This document shows positions 1 to 11,532 of a stretch of DNA of 64,000 bases, in pieces. A program made the position numbers and the translations under genes. The stretch's first letter is position 1. The number at the start of each line of letters is the position of its first letter. Source of the DNA: Annulohypoxylon bovei var. microspora (Eukaryota; Ascomycota; Sordariomycetes; Xylariales; Hypoxylaceae); assembly GCA_022836615.1 (NCBI GenBank), contig MU405263.1:124001-188000 (forward strand). Direction: 5' to 3'. The notes below the pieces were generated by a model, which saw only the letters and a program-made list of their open reading frames with translations, searched no databases and had not been told where the DNA came from.

Positions 1-236
1 CAGCCATGGCTCTAGATTGGCGCGGAGACCTTACGTCCATATAGAGATAGGCGCGAAAGTGACAGGTCGACGTCAGCTAAGTTCTTAGCATAGAACCAAT
101 CGAGCAGATCACCAGAACATAATAATTCGCGGGGAAGGTTGGATATATGATAGAATTGGATCTACGTGGAACCTCGACGTTTGAAGGTCCACGTAATAGA
201 GTCGGCAAATGGGTGGCATTCTAGCATTTGGTTATT

Positions 237-688
237 CTATCGCAAGCACAACCCCATTGACTTGTTGAGCATAGCAATAGTCATATCGTAGTGCTGGTAG
301 GCTGTATTTTCAAGGTAGTCTTCTAACCTTTCTGCTTTCCTAAAAGTTTGTTAATACTCGATACGGCGAGCTTTGACGGGAAGACTTACTTGGGGCGATT
401 CAACGACTGTTCGAGGAGTTTCCAAGGTCGGCGAGAAACATAATATCGATAATAACCTGTTAACATTATGTTTTTAAGAATGCTGTGCTCTAATCCGCGA
501 CTCCTAGTAGCTGCTTCTAGGAAACGCACTGTCCTATTTACGCTTCGGATATTGATCTTGGATTCTTCGCGGAACGCTTTCCTCAACCGCTCCCGGGCTA
601 TATGACGAGCGGGTGAAGAGAACTGGACAGCATGTAGTAGCCCACGCCATAGGTGCCGGTATGCATGGATAACTTCGATGTCAGTCAT
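237..688 (-). CDS. LYR-motif (DUF1763-like) small mitochondrial-type protein
   Basis: The model has two exons, 688-390 and 339-237, with a 50-nt intron (GTAAGT donor, TTTTAG acceptor), giving 133 aa. The start is the internal Met before TDIEVIHAYRHLWRGLL; an upstream in-frame Met at 763 would add 25 unconserved residues. Without splicing the frame stops one codon past the donor. Spliced exon 2 supplies a tail reading KKAERLEDYLENTAYQHY and ends MGLCLR. The AYRHLWR segment plus a basic helical body (residues about 8-40) matches the Complex1_LYR-like fungal family DUF1763 as I recall it. Such small LYR proteins usually act with acyl carrier protein in mitochondria; this one's partner is unknown. 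The family call is moderately confident, and the C-terminal exon is well supported by phase and splice sites. Confidence 0.7.
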
Positions 689-2029
689 TGCCGTGACCCC
701 TGACCTATGTTTGATATGTGTTTGGATTTCAAGTCCTGGGTCTCTCGATTGTGGCGTGGTCAATAATAACCACTAGCTCTTCTAGTTTAAATAGACTCTA
801 GAGAACAAGCAATCCGATGCACATAATAGAAGCCCTCGTTGCTCTATTGGTTAAATATACGGGTGGCTTCGATGGTCACTCCTCTATCATCCTATGGTGG
901 TTATAAAAAATAAAAGTAAAAAAAATGGAGGGTGTACGATATTGAATTCGTCCTATCAGCCGCTACGCTCCCGAGGCTAGCCTATCCGCACTAACGCAGC
1001 TTTAGCCGTTCATCTTGTAACTGCCTGGTACTTGACCAGCTTAATTGATGGTATGGTATACGCGGATATACCAAATCAATAAATAAGCACCTACTTTTTT
1101 CTGCATCCAATAAATTGTTTAGAATTGGTAGAAGGCTCGAGTATTTCAATATTGATTCAGCACCTTTGACTGACTTATCGACTTTATAGCGTATTAAGCC
1201 ATTGGAAGGCGCTATAATTATAAGGAGATTTAGTGATTAGACGTGCTGTAATTACAGCATATTTAATCACTAAACTTCCCTTGTAATAACAGTGCATATT
1301 ATTATTCTTGTTGTTTGGTTGATTGATTGGCTGCAGGTGGCGAACGGCGGAACTTGAGACCTGCAAAAAGCAGGACAGTAGACCGGTTAATTGACTGATT
1401 GCCTAGGTGGTTGACTGCTTGTGAGGCTATTTGCAACCATAACAGCTGATAAGGTCGCGAATAGCTTCAGATATTAAAGTAAATATTAGTTATTTAAAGT
1501 AATTCAACAAGTTCGAAGAAACTTGCGGATGCAACATCAAACACGGGTTCACGTTGATTGGTCTGAAGTATAGTGGGGATTGTCCCATAATTGAGGCAGG
1601 TGTTAGGGTGCCACGGACCAAAAACTAAGTAAGACCTTTTAGTTCCTTTTAGTTGATTAGAACGATTTTAGGCGGGGATACGGATATGATTGTACTAGGA
1701 ATATGAAATCAATTCGACGTGGTTTTTAATACCTGATGTCACTGCTTTTGATTCAATCCAATTGATTGTTAGACGCGAAAGACGGTTACCAGACCGCACC
1801 ACTACATAACCGGGCATCTTATGACTAATGAAATAAACCCATGAATCCGTCTTGCAACATCTTTTTTAAAAACCTCGAATGATATTATTGTTTTGTTCTA
1901 ACTACCTAACTATGGCTTTTTGAATTATTCATGTTATTCATGTCAAGAATAATCTCGTTTTGTCGAGATTAACAATGAGCAGTCTTAATACTTAGTATCG
2001 GATTGTAGTCTCGCCTCTCCTTTTCCCCC
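689..2029. other. AT-rich intergenic region
   Basis: Divergent promoter interval between the LYR gene (-) and the CHY/RING gene (+). No convincing coding segment is visible. It contains a foldback element at 1209-1295, listed separately. Confidence 0.6.
1209..1295. repeat. Imperfect 87-bp foldback (inverted repeat)
   Basis: Two arms of about 43 and 44 nt meet without a loop between 1251 and 1252 (core GCTGTAA/TTACAGC). By my alignment the arms differ by eight transitions, one transversion and one single-base indel. No target-site duplication or coding content is visible. It could be a decayed MITE-like element or a cruciform-prone palindrome. Confidence 0.6.
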
Positions 2030-4082
2030 ATGGCGTCCCTGGTCACCGACTTCCTTGTCAACCCGGTCATACGACAAGCACGGCGCTTCTCACGATCATC
2101 AGGCAACTTACCCACTTCTGAATCTGTCTCGCCCCCTGAGAAGGCTAGAGAACACAAAGAAAGTCAAGAAGATGCTATTTCGGAAACGGAAGAGGACTCC
2201 TATTTGGGTGATGAGGTAGACGGAAGTGTACCGTCGTCTCCTTCGTCACGGAGTTCCGTCCATCCAAATCCACGCAGTGACATAACCGACCAGTCCAATG
2301 TCATACGTCGAGTTGACACACCTAGCTCCGATATACATATCCGCACCAGCGACACTCGAAACCTTGCCGACCAAGAAGAATCGAGGCCTATAAATAGCTC
2401 GAGTATGGTGGTGGACGCCTTGTTATCCCCGGTTGACATCTCTCCGTCGGGAATGGTACGGCGGAAATCACTGCCCGAGGACGATGGGATGGGTGTGTTG
2501 AGGAGGCGTATATTCGCCATTCAAGCACAAGAGGTCGAAGCAGCCGACAAAGCTCACCAGATGCACCGGCTGTTATCAGAAGACTATACCAAGTCGAAGA
2601 AACTAGTCCCGATAGATCGACCTCTTACACCTTCTAGCCCTACGTTCTCAGAGCAGCGGCGTTCACAAGGTCCTCTAGGTCCTCTAGAATCCTTCAAGTT
2701 CTGGCAGAATATCTTGGACGAGACCGGACCCCACGAAGAATTCGACCTGACACCAGAGGATCTACTGCCTACGTTTGCGCCGCCGAGGGACCTATCTGAG
2801 GATGCTAGTGAAGATGCGGAGGACCCTGAAGACTTGGACTATCAACCCTTCGGTTGCGAACATTATCGGCGGAACGTCAAGCTACAGTGCTCCACGTGTA
2901 ATCGATGGTATACATGTCGGTTCTGCCACGACAAGGTAGAGGGTCACGACTTGATTAGAAAGGATACCAAGAATATGCTATGCATGTTTTGCGGGACTGC
3001 CCAGAGAGCCGGCGATGCTTGCGTATCATGCGGCGCATCAGCGGCGCGGTACTATTGCAGTATATGCAAATTGTGGAACGACGATCCTGACAAGCCGGTT
3101 TATCATTGCAACGACTGCGGTATTTGCAGAATTGGAAGAGGGATTGGTAAGGATTTCTTCCATTGCAAGGTGAGATTATTACCTCTGATCTTAGATGACG
3201 CTCATTGACTAACTATAACAGACCTGCTGCGCATGTATCGCTATCGGCCAGGAGAATGACCACAAGTGTATTGAAAGGTCTACGGACTGCGACTGTCCTA
3301 TATGTGGTGACTATATGTTCACGTCACCGAAGGCTGTGTGTTTCATGAAGTGCGGACACAGCATTCACCGGCAATGTCTCGATCAACATATGGAAGTTGC
3401 TTACAAATGTCCGATTTGCAACAAGAGCCTTACGAACATGGAGCTGCAGTTTCGGAATCTTGATATGGCTATCCAAACACAACCCATGCCACCTGAATTT
3501 CAAGATACGCGAGCATTGGTCCTATGTAACGACTGTTCAGCCAAGAGCTCGGTTGAGTACCACTGGCTAGGGTTAAAGTGTGGTGTTTGCTCGTCATATA
3601 ATACCGCACAACTCCAGATACTAGGTATGGCCGACGAAGCAATCGCAACTGACTTGATAGGACGAGAGGTACAATATTCTGAACTATCGGCTTCGCGAGG
3701 TCCGGGTGTCGAGGCAGGTGATGGGACTCGTGCCCGCGATGTTAGAAGGCGTCACTCATCTAATGTTGCACGGTCGACCATCAATCAGCCTATTATGGGG
3801 TTGGATTTTTCGGACAGGCTAGCGCGTTCGGTCTCGCCACCTGCCCACTTGCTCGCGTGGAACCCCCCAGCGGGCTACTCCATCGCGGAGACTGAGGAGG
3901 AAGGCAGGGAGGATTTGCTAGGGTTTTGGAGTAGGATCCCTCGTAGCATTGCATCCAACGAGGACGAAGATGGCGATGCAGAAGCTTCCGGCGATGAGTA
4001 TTTTTCGTCTTCGGAAGAGGAAGGCGAAGAGGAAGGAGACGATGATGACGTAGATGACTTCGAGCTACTTGGTCATCGCTAA
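2030..4082 (+). CDS. CHY zinc-finger / RING-finger E3 ubiquitin ligase (RCHY1/Pirh2-like)
   Basis: Two exons (2030-3169, 3222-4082) with a 52-nt intron (GTGAGA donor, CTAAC branch, AACAG acceptor), 666 aa. Domain order: a disordered Ser/Pro-rich N-terminus (about 1-270), a CHY zinc finger starting at FGCEHYRRNVKLQC (about 275-345), a CTCHY segment spanning the splice junction (HCK/TCCACIAIG, about 345-410), a RING-H2 finger from CPIC through CGHSIHRQCLDQH to CPICNKS (about 404-449), and a zinc-ribbon-like CNDC...CGVC (about 475-515). The acidic tail follows. RCHY1-type proteins transfer ubiquitin to nuclear and cytosolic substrates; the substrate here is unknown. The long N-terminal extension and acidic tail make it much longer than the animal homologue (about 260 aa). 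All zinc ligands I can identify are intact. Confidence 0.9.
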
Positions 4083-4492
4083 GTGCAATGAAATTAGAAC
4101 TGGGTTGGGCTGGCTTATGATCGATATAGGGATGGCGTTCGGGAACAGCATTAAGTGCATAGCAAAGGAAATACCAGTGGGATTCAGGCAAATGGTTGGC
4201 AAGACAGTACAGAGCGGCTGACATGAAATTGGCATATTGGTTATAGAGGGGAATCCCGTCACGACACCCTGGCGCCTGCGAACTCTGGGAGAATGTTCAT
4301 GGATATGTATACTTTGCATACAGACAACCAAAAGCGTGGCACCATTCCGTATTATATAAAAAGCTCTTAGGATAGTATTTCTTATACATAAATTTGACTA
4401 GGCTACTTGATGAGCCAAACTAGAACTCCAGACGCCGTGCATATGCATGATGCCGGATGGCAATTCCGTGTCTTGTCGGAACATGCCATACC

Positions 4493-4881
4493 TCATCGAC
4501 CGGTCTCCTGCGCAAACTCCGCCTTTTGTGACTCCTTACGTAGAAATTGGACGACGTTCTGTACGGGGATTAGCTTACGACCCTAGTGGCATATTTACTC
4601 ATGGGGTCTTATGAGACAGGCATACCGCGAGCGCCTCCGGGTTCACGCCATTCTCAATCATGGAGATGCAGATTGATAATGTGCGACGATCGAGATGACA
4701 ATTCTATCATTAATTAATAAAATCTTTCAATTTAATCTTAATCGGCTTATGAATTAGAGTTGGATGGATGAGGGGACCGTAAACTCACGAGGATGGTGGA
4801 TATCTCGTGTAGAATGTCGACGGCTTGCTGAGCGGCCGCTTGCTTATCGGTATCGTCTCTGACGGCAGCGGCTGGCGGCAT
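4493..4881 (-). CDS. mzt1: Mitotic-spindle organizing protein 1 (MOZART1), gamma-tubulin complex adaptor
   Basis: Three tiny exons: 4881-4789, 4703-4626 and 4558-4493 (31 + 26 + 21 codons, 78 aa). All junctions are phase 0, with GTGAGT/GATAG and GTATGC/TACAG splice sites. The spliced product reads ...AVDILHEISTIL, then LDRRTLSICISMIENGVNPE, then ALANVVQFLRKES. This matches the whole MOZART1 helical domain as I know the family (LLEISxLLNTGLDRxTLxxCxxLxExGVNPEALAxVIKELR). MZT1 binds the N-termini of gamma-tubulin complex proteins and is needed to recruit and activate gamma-tubulin ring complexes at spindle pole bodies. Each exon is below usual ORF cut-offs, so automated ORF calling would miss it. 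It lies 455 bp downstream of SPC25 on the same strand. Confidence 0.93.
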
Positions 4882-5335
4882 GATGAAGAATTTGTGCTCA
4901 AAATCGAAGAAAAGTTAAACACCTGATGTATGAAGATCAAGACCGTGTCGACAATTTATATGGTGGTGAAAGTTGTAAGTGAAGTAAGTAGGGAGACGCG
5001 TGGGGTTCGCGGGGCTAAAAATTGATGGCGGTGACTTAATCGCAGCTGGTTGCAACTGTCTCATAGGACAACACAAACGGACTTTATAGTTGAATACCAA
5101 CACTTTTAAGAGCACATAATTATTGGATAGGTGCCTTATTTTATCAAGTACTGGTTTATAGAAAACAAGAAAAAGAGGAAAGTGCTGCTTCAGGCATAAT
5201 CTAGCCCTGAATTCAATTAACCATAACTGATCAAGCGGTAGTCATATCGCACTCCAAAACGCCTATACCAAACACCCCCTATCCCCTAACCCACCACATC
5301 ATATCACATTACGGCGTTCTTGACACCTCACACCC
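4882..5335. other. Intergenic, mzt1 promoter / SPC25 3' region
   Basis: 455 bp between the SPC25 stop and the mzt1 start. I see no further coding segment. Confidence 0.5.
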
Positions 5336-6192
5336 TTACGCCTTCATCGCCTCCACGAACAGCTCCCTCATACCCTTCAGCAGCACCGCCAGATCCCTCG
5401 TCTCATTCGTCCTCTCCAGCACGCGGTCGATCTTCTCCTTCTCGACCTTGGGCCTGCAGTGCCTGACATCATAGTCGCGGGAGCTGGTGCTGAGCTCGAA
5501 CCAGGCCTCGCGCTCCCAGCTCTTCTCGTCGATGTGGGTGTAGACGAACTTGAGGCGGTCGGTCTGGCCGGCGCCCTCGATCTTCAGGCACAGGTTCTGC
5601 ATCCAGAAGTCGAGCTCCGGCACGTTGAAGCGGCTCTGCGAGTCCACGTACTGCGCGTGCGCGCGCTGCGCCGCCAGCCGCGCCTCGATCTCCTTCTGCG
5701 TCTCCGCGATCTGCTGCTGGAGCGCGTCCCGCGACGCCTTGTTCTTGTCGCGCTGCGCGCTGAGCGACGCGATCGACGCTTGCATCTCCTGCGTCTCGGC
5801 CGTCTCCTTCGAGATCATCTGCTGGTGCGTGTTCGTCTTGTGCTGCAGGATCTCCATGTCCTTCTTCCTCATGCGCTCGTCCTCTGTCCCGCGGATGCAG
5901 CGTTAGCTTTACCCTTCGTTTCTCCTAAGACCTAGGGGTGGGGATTGATCTGGTCCGTACCTTGAAGCTCGGCGATGTTCATGCGGAACTGGTTGCGCTC
6001 CTCGAGGACGCGCTTGCGCCCCTGCTCGATGAAGGCGTCGAACCTCGCGCTGAACTTGGCCATGCGGTCGCGCAGCTCGTCGAAGCCGAAGTTGATGCTG
6101 GGCAGCGAATCTGCCATGGACGGGGCCGTCGCCGATAGCGTCTGTCGGCCGCTAAGGCTTGACGACATGGAAGATTCGAATGCGGATGCCAT
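5336..6192 (-). CDS. spc25: Kinetochore protein SPC25 (NDC80 complex subunit)
   Basis: Two exons (6192-5961, 5883-5336) with a 77-nt intron (GTACGG/GGACAG), 259 aa. The N-terminus is short and disordered. Residues about 45-150 form a long charged coiled coil (RKKDMEILQHKTNTHQQ onward), and the C-terminal globular domain contains NVPELDFWMQNLCLKIEGAG and RLKFVYTHIDEKSWEREAWF, the signature of the Spc25 C-terminal domain. In the NDC80 complex, SPC25 pairs with SPC24 to anchor microtubule-binding NDC80/NUF2 to the inner kinetochore. Length matches fungal homologues. GC-rich third positions in exon 2 produce large open antisense frames, which are not genes. Confidence 0.93.
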
Positions 6193-6878
6193 TTTGATCC
6201 GTTTAAGTTTTCCAATTCGATAATGCGTGCGGGTTTGTTTATTTCGGTAAGTGATAATGAATTGAGTCTATGGTGTTGCGACAGCTTTAGGCTTGGGTGA
6301 TTAGTGGAGTTTAGAAATCCCAAGCCAAATTCGTGTAAATGTTTATTTTGGTTGCCGAGCGCCATTAGCCTTGTGGGTCCTTGATCCACTATAGCTACTT
6401 CTACAATTACCATTCAACGTCCCATGGCTCTTTCTAAAACAACGACACAATTACCTATATTTTATTTTAGGCTTGTCTCAAGTGCTTAGAAACATATATT
6501 CTCTAAGTTGAATATTTTCGTTTCGTCATAATATCTCATTTACGCTCTTCGTCATTCGATCTGGTTATACCGGTAGCATAAAGATGATAGAGTTTCAAGT
6601 CACATGGCGTTCTGTACGATAAGATAAGGCGCAAAACCAACTTTTTAGGTCCCGTTGAAGCAAGTCAACAACTTAGCCCTTGCGATTTTTCTTGTTTTTA
6701 TCTCTTCCAAATGTATTCTTGACTCGAACATCACCTTCAATAGCTTCTTTCGACAGACATTAATCGCATAATTTAATACTTGATTCCGGATCACGAACCT
6801 TGGCTCTTTAAGCCATCGCTATGTACGGTCAACGACGGGTAACATCTGAAACGATATTTATCGAGCCTTGCTCTCCGA
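6193..6878. other. Divergent promoter region, SPC25/RRN6
   Basis: AT-rich spacer between divergently transcribed genes. Near the RRN6 end lies a 21-codon upstream ORF (6821-6886) that overlaps the RRN6 start codon. Confidence 0.5.
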
Positions 6879-6886
6879 ATGACTGA
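6821..6886 (+). promoter_or_regulatory. Upstream ORF overlapping the RRN6 start
   Basis: An ATG at 6821 opens 21 codons ending in TGA at 6884-6886. The RRN6 ATG (6879) lies inside the last codons in another frame. Such an overlap could couple termination and reinitiation. Whether the mRNA includes 6821 is unknown. Confidence 0.4.
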
Positions 6887-9800
6887 CCGTCAAGTCACCG
6901 AATCAACCATTGGACTCGCAGGACGCCTTTCACATTTACCTTACGGATTAACTAAGGCGGAGGATTGCGGATGGCAATCCACGAGGAACTTCGCTCAGAG
7001 AAGTACGTAGTTGTAACATCAAGTTACTAATTCTAAGTCCGCTAACATCATGCGAAGCGCCTGTGTTCAAGGAGCTTGGCCTTCATAAAATATGGCGCCC
7101 AACTACTAGTTCTACTGGTGTACAATCTCCAAGTTCATTAACTAGCAAAGCTAGGGATATGAGCAGGAAACAACAGAAATGGCTACTGAAAGCTAATCCC
7201 GAAGCTCGATTAGGCAACGAGTGTATTCGCGACGAATTGTTAGCTTCACACTCGTCGTCGCAAGCTCACGAGAGTGAACTATGGAGCTCGTCCCTCTTCG
7301 CAATCGGCGAGCTAACCGACACGAGCGACCCACAGAGAGTCTCTGGTGCGCCGCTAGTAGCAATCGTGACGGGTGAAGCAAACGATGTCCTTCGTCTAGC
7401 GAAGCCAGGCGTCGAGGAATGGCAGTGGCGCGACGATGATAATGTCATCCTGGGATTTGGAGACTTGACAGAGGAAGATGATTCGGTTCTCTTTAGAGAG
7501 GAATTTGCAGGGCCTATCCGCCGTCTGAAAAGTGTGGTCGACTCGAAAAGATACGATCCGACGCGCTGGATAGTTGTCCAAAGAGACTCCGGTACTCGAG
7601 TATTCCAGCCAGAATATCGACTGGCCCCAACCATCTCTTCGTACGATCGCGGAGGGAAAATATCTCGCATTGCAGCAAATCCGCTATTATTTCTTTCAAA
7701 GAATCAAACTGGAGGGAATTCGCATTCAGACTTTTCGTTCAACCCTGGCGTAAGGTCGAAACCACCTCAGCTTGGACTCATTGACGAGTGTGGATTCTGG
7801 AGCATTTGGGATGTTACTCATAAAGCCAGATCATCCAGAAAACCGAAGGTTCACCTGAGCAAATGTGGACATATTGAGCAGGGTGTCATGAGTTGCCTCC
7901 CCTCTAAAGGCACCGGAGAGCCGCAATGGCACAAAATGCTCTGGGTTGGCTGCTCGTCAGACAACTCCCAAGAGTTTATCTTGGAGGAAGATGCGGATAA
8001 TCCCGAAGCTCAAGGCCCGTTTTCACAACTTGTGCGATCTTCGACGCTGCTTTTGTGCAATGCAAAGCTCATTAGATTGCTAGATCTCGAGAATAACTCG
8101 GTCCTACCTAGCTTGCCTTTTATTGCAGAGAGGGGGCGAGATTACGTTCTGGATGTGCATCAAAATCCACGAGACACCGGACACTTCTTCGTCCTAACCA
8201 CGTCGAAATTATTTGTGGTCAGAGTACATTCGGTTCCGAGGCAAGATTGGGGGAATGTCCAGAAGCAGTGGAATATTGTAATGGCTATATCTCACCTGAG
8301 AGATGGCTTCGACCTAAGCTTGAAGCTCACTGTTGCTCCTGGAGCTGCATTATCTGAGCGAACTACCTCACTGATCTCCATTTACTCGAGTAGGAACATT
8401 CAGGTCGACCTTTTCTGTGTCACCATCATGAAAAGCGATCCTTCGACCGTTGCTTATCATAGTGAATCTGTCATATTGGATGCCTTGCGGCATACGTCCC
8501 CAGAAACGGCACCCACGACGATGTGTGTTCATCCTATACAAGTTGCCTTGAGACCTTCGAAATTGCCAACCCAGTTTGCACGTAATCTTGCCACGCAACA
8601 TATACAATTTTACCAACTTGCTGTTCTGAGAAGAGACATGTGCCTTGCTTCTTCGCTCTGCGTGTCTACCTTTTCATTATCCACCGACCGGATAAATCGT
8701 CCGGATCACAAAGTAACTCGAACAAAAGACCCAGCCAAGGAAAGAAAAAGGTTGTTAAAAGATATTTCTGCGCGTTTTATAGTCCCGGACGATGTCAATA
8801 TCCACGGTGGTGAGGGTGAACATGGCCCGCCCACTACCGAATATGTCTCTCGGTGGGCAGTAACACAAAGACCCATTACAATATTCTACGAGCACCTCCG
8901 CACGTTCTTCGATGAGATTAGGGAATATCAGGAACTACCTGCCGGAGATGAAGGATTTGGCTATAATCCATTCGACGATGCCCATATCGCTATTGGGCGG
9001 GTTATTGAAGACGGAAATATGCCTATTTCTACTATGTAAGCCAAATAGTTCGTGCCTTTCAATTCTTTCGGGACTGACCATAACTACAGTTTCCAGATGA
9101 TCGAGAACTTAAGATTGCCGAATGATATGAGTCTTGCAGCTTCGGATTGGAGGATCGAGATAGAACGACTCGGACGCGTCAATTCAAATGTGGCACTATT
9201 GGCACTCAATCGACCACATACCCAAATTTTCGGAGCGTCAAATTCACTAGATGATTTGCATTCTACGCTTCTCGTCATGGCGGCCGGTGCCAATTTTGGT
9301 GACGAATCTCAGAGGTGGATGCAAGAGACGCGATCAAAGGTAATTCGCCAAATAACTTGCGATGTCTATCTGTCTCTCTTTGGACTGGTTCATCGCCAAG
9401 TAAATCGCCAAATAGATTTGAACGAATTTCAGCGAAGCCTTGCACATGATCTGGACAACATGGTCATTGATAGTCAGCAAGGAAGTCGTGCTGGAAGTGT
9501 AGCGAGGTCCCAATCCGAGGTGTCTGCCACAAGTTCTAAGGAGCCAAACTCAGAAAATGCACCAGAGGAAGATCCGGCTATGACACTTCTAAGGTCGTAC
9601 ACGGGCACCGGCAAGTTCGTGCCGAATAAAAGTACCGCGCTGTTAGATAAATGGGAAATTGGTGCTAATCCGGATAATTATATGTTCGACCTCGACATAG
9701 GTAAAGAGGTGACTCCCGGCATGCAAAGGCGGGCAAAGAAACTAGCCCGCGAAAGTCGGAAACGACGGAGAGCCGAAACACTTCTTCAGATACCAAAAGA

Positions 9801-10002
9801 TCAAGAGCCAAGTTTACCCGCGACCCAACCGGCACCGAATACCCACTTCTCTAGTCAGTTCAGTCAGCCTATCGGGGGCTATTCGAGCCAGCCTATCAAG
9901 TCGGATCTCCCGCATACCATGTCTCAGCCGATACCTGGCATATTTGGCCGCAGAGACGAGAGGCCGAAAAAGAAGGTAAAAAAGCGGAAAAGTGGATTTT
10001 GA
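6879..10002 (+). CDS. rrn6: RNA polymerase I core-factor subunit RRN6-like
   Basis: Three exons: 6879-7002, 7058-9035 and 9090-10002 (introns of 55 and 54 nt, both with GTA donors), 1004 aa; the exon sum is a multiple of three. The N-terminus contains LPYGL followed by a Trp/Phe-containing segment, as in fungal RRN6 proteins. The large central part is WD/beta-propeller-like (for example LIDECGFWSIWDV about residue 280, RDYVLDVHQNP about 420). A helical domain follows, then a Ser/Gln-rich tail with SQPIPGIFGRRDERPKKK and a lysine-rich end. RRN6 with RRN7 and RRN11 recruits Pol I to the rDNA promoter via TBP. The region around 7063 has no ATG but is joined in frame to the upstream exon, which decides the start. 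A 21-codon uORF overlaps this start. Confidence 0.85.
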
Positions 10003-10541
10003 TGGCGGCAAATATAGAGCTTTTAGCTGTTTGTCAAGCCTCCCTTCAACATTCTGCTTCCTGGATTCTTAGAGTTAGATTTAAACTCGTCTTGAGTTAT
10101 TATGTGAAACTATCTTTTGATCATGAGAGTGAGTTAGGGTACTCTAAGAATTGAGTTTCATATAGGGGCAATATGGTGTGTTCCGATCAAGTTATAATCA
10201 CAGCTAAGGAGTTTTTAACTGGTCGGTAAATAATTCAGGCAAAGAAGCTGTAACTATCGGTGGCAGTAAGAATACAGAACTCAACCTTATTCAAGTTGAT
10301 TTCCATCAGTCATAATAGCAGTTTCCATCAGTTATGTTTGAAGCTTCAATAAAGCTGAATTTATTTTTGTGGATGATTTCACCGTAGCTACCCGCGTTTC
10401 AGCAATATGCGATTACCCGATCGCCCAACTTCTCTTCATCCCAACAAGGCACAACTTTTCTATTTCAACCAGATATTCTACGAACAAACTAATTTCATTA
10501 GAATTCAATCACTCATCTAGCTATTGATCTTGGATTCTAAA
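10003..10541. other. Intergenic, RRN6 3' region / PITH gene promoter
   Basis: AT-rich with no coding segment recognised. A pyrimidine-rich stretch lies just upstream of the next start. Confidence 0.5.
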
Positions 10542-11348
10542 ATGTCGCATTGCCACGACGAGCATGAGGGCCACGGCGGCCATGGCCACGACCACGACCA
10601 CGACCATTCAGATGACATCACACCAGCGCTGCAATACAGCTTGTACCAGCACATCAAGTTCGACGAGATCAACACCTTGAACGAAGCCACAACCGGCTCT
10701 GGCAAGGCTATAGTGAAGAAGACGTGGGCTGAACGCTTGGAAATGGAGCCGGAGCTCGAGAGCGATGCTGATGAGCAGATTCTTATGACGGTGCCGTGAG
10801 TCGTCTTATCCAATATCTCATATCTCACGTCCATTTTCGAATTTGTATATGCATCTGTATCTGTGCTTCATGTGTGTTCATTTAGTACGTATACATGCAT
10901 CTACACATGACTCACTCACCACCACCGCAACAGATTCACAGGCCAAGTCAAGCTGCACTCGATCCTGGTGCGCACGTCGCCGTCGGCGAGCGCGCCGCGC
11001 ACGCTGAAGGTGTTCATCAACCGCGACGACGTGGACTTCGAGACGGCGGAGGAGCTGGCGCCGACGCAGGCGCTCGAGCTGTCGCAGACCTCCGACGTCC
11101 AGGAGCTGCCCGTGCGCCGCGCCCTCTTCGGCAAGGTCCAGCGCCTCGCCCTGTTCTTCCCCGACAACTTCGGCGACGGCGACGAGGACGTCACGAGGAT
11201 CACGTATGTCGGGTTTAAGGGCGAGTGGATGCAGCTCGGCAGGGCGCCGGCCCAGATCTTGTATGAGGCCGCGCCGAACCCGAATGATCATGCGCTGAAG
11301 GGCACGGGTGTGAGTCGCATGGGGAGTGGGATTGGGCGCGGGGCTTAG
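10542..11348 (+). CDS. PITH-domain protein (PITHD1-like)
   Basis: Two exons (10542-10795, 10934-11348) with a 138-nt intron (GTGAGT/CAACAG), 222 aa. The N-terminus is a His/Asp-rich stretch (HCHDEHEGHGGHGHDHDHDH) encoded by a GACCAC-type repeat. The PITH domain follows: LYQHIKFDEINTLNEA, a splice junction in PFTGQVKLHSILVRTS, then TLKVFINRDDVDF and ITYVGFKGEWMQL. PITH domains (also the C-terminus of TXNL1) dock onto the proteasome 19S particle, but stand-alone PITHD1 function is not settled. The poly-His segment suggests possible metal binding (inference). Length matches PITHD1 relatives (about 210 aa). Confidence 0.92.
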
Positions 11349-11532
11349 GGTCTGGGGTGGGTGACGAGAGGTTTGGGTTTATGGACGGGTATGGGATGCG
11401 GTGCATTTACATTAGGTGATGAAAAGGAGTCCGTTTAGTAGACATTTTAAATTAGCCAGAAAGAGGTCATGGCCCTACGGCAACGTCACATTATCAGAGG
11501 TCTTGTATTGTTTTCTCATATGGGAGTTCATT

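Noticed and set aside
5459..6138. Several open frames on the plus strand across SPC25
   Set aside because: Shadows of a GC-rich coding exon; the minus-strand protein has a clear family match.
10585..10610. GACCAC repeat considered as a separate microsatellite element
   Set aside because: It is part of the coding sequence for the His/Asp-rich N-terminus of the PITH protein.
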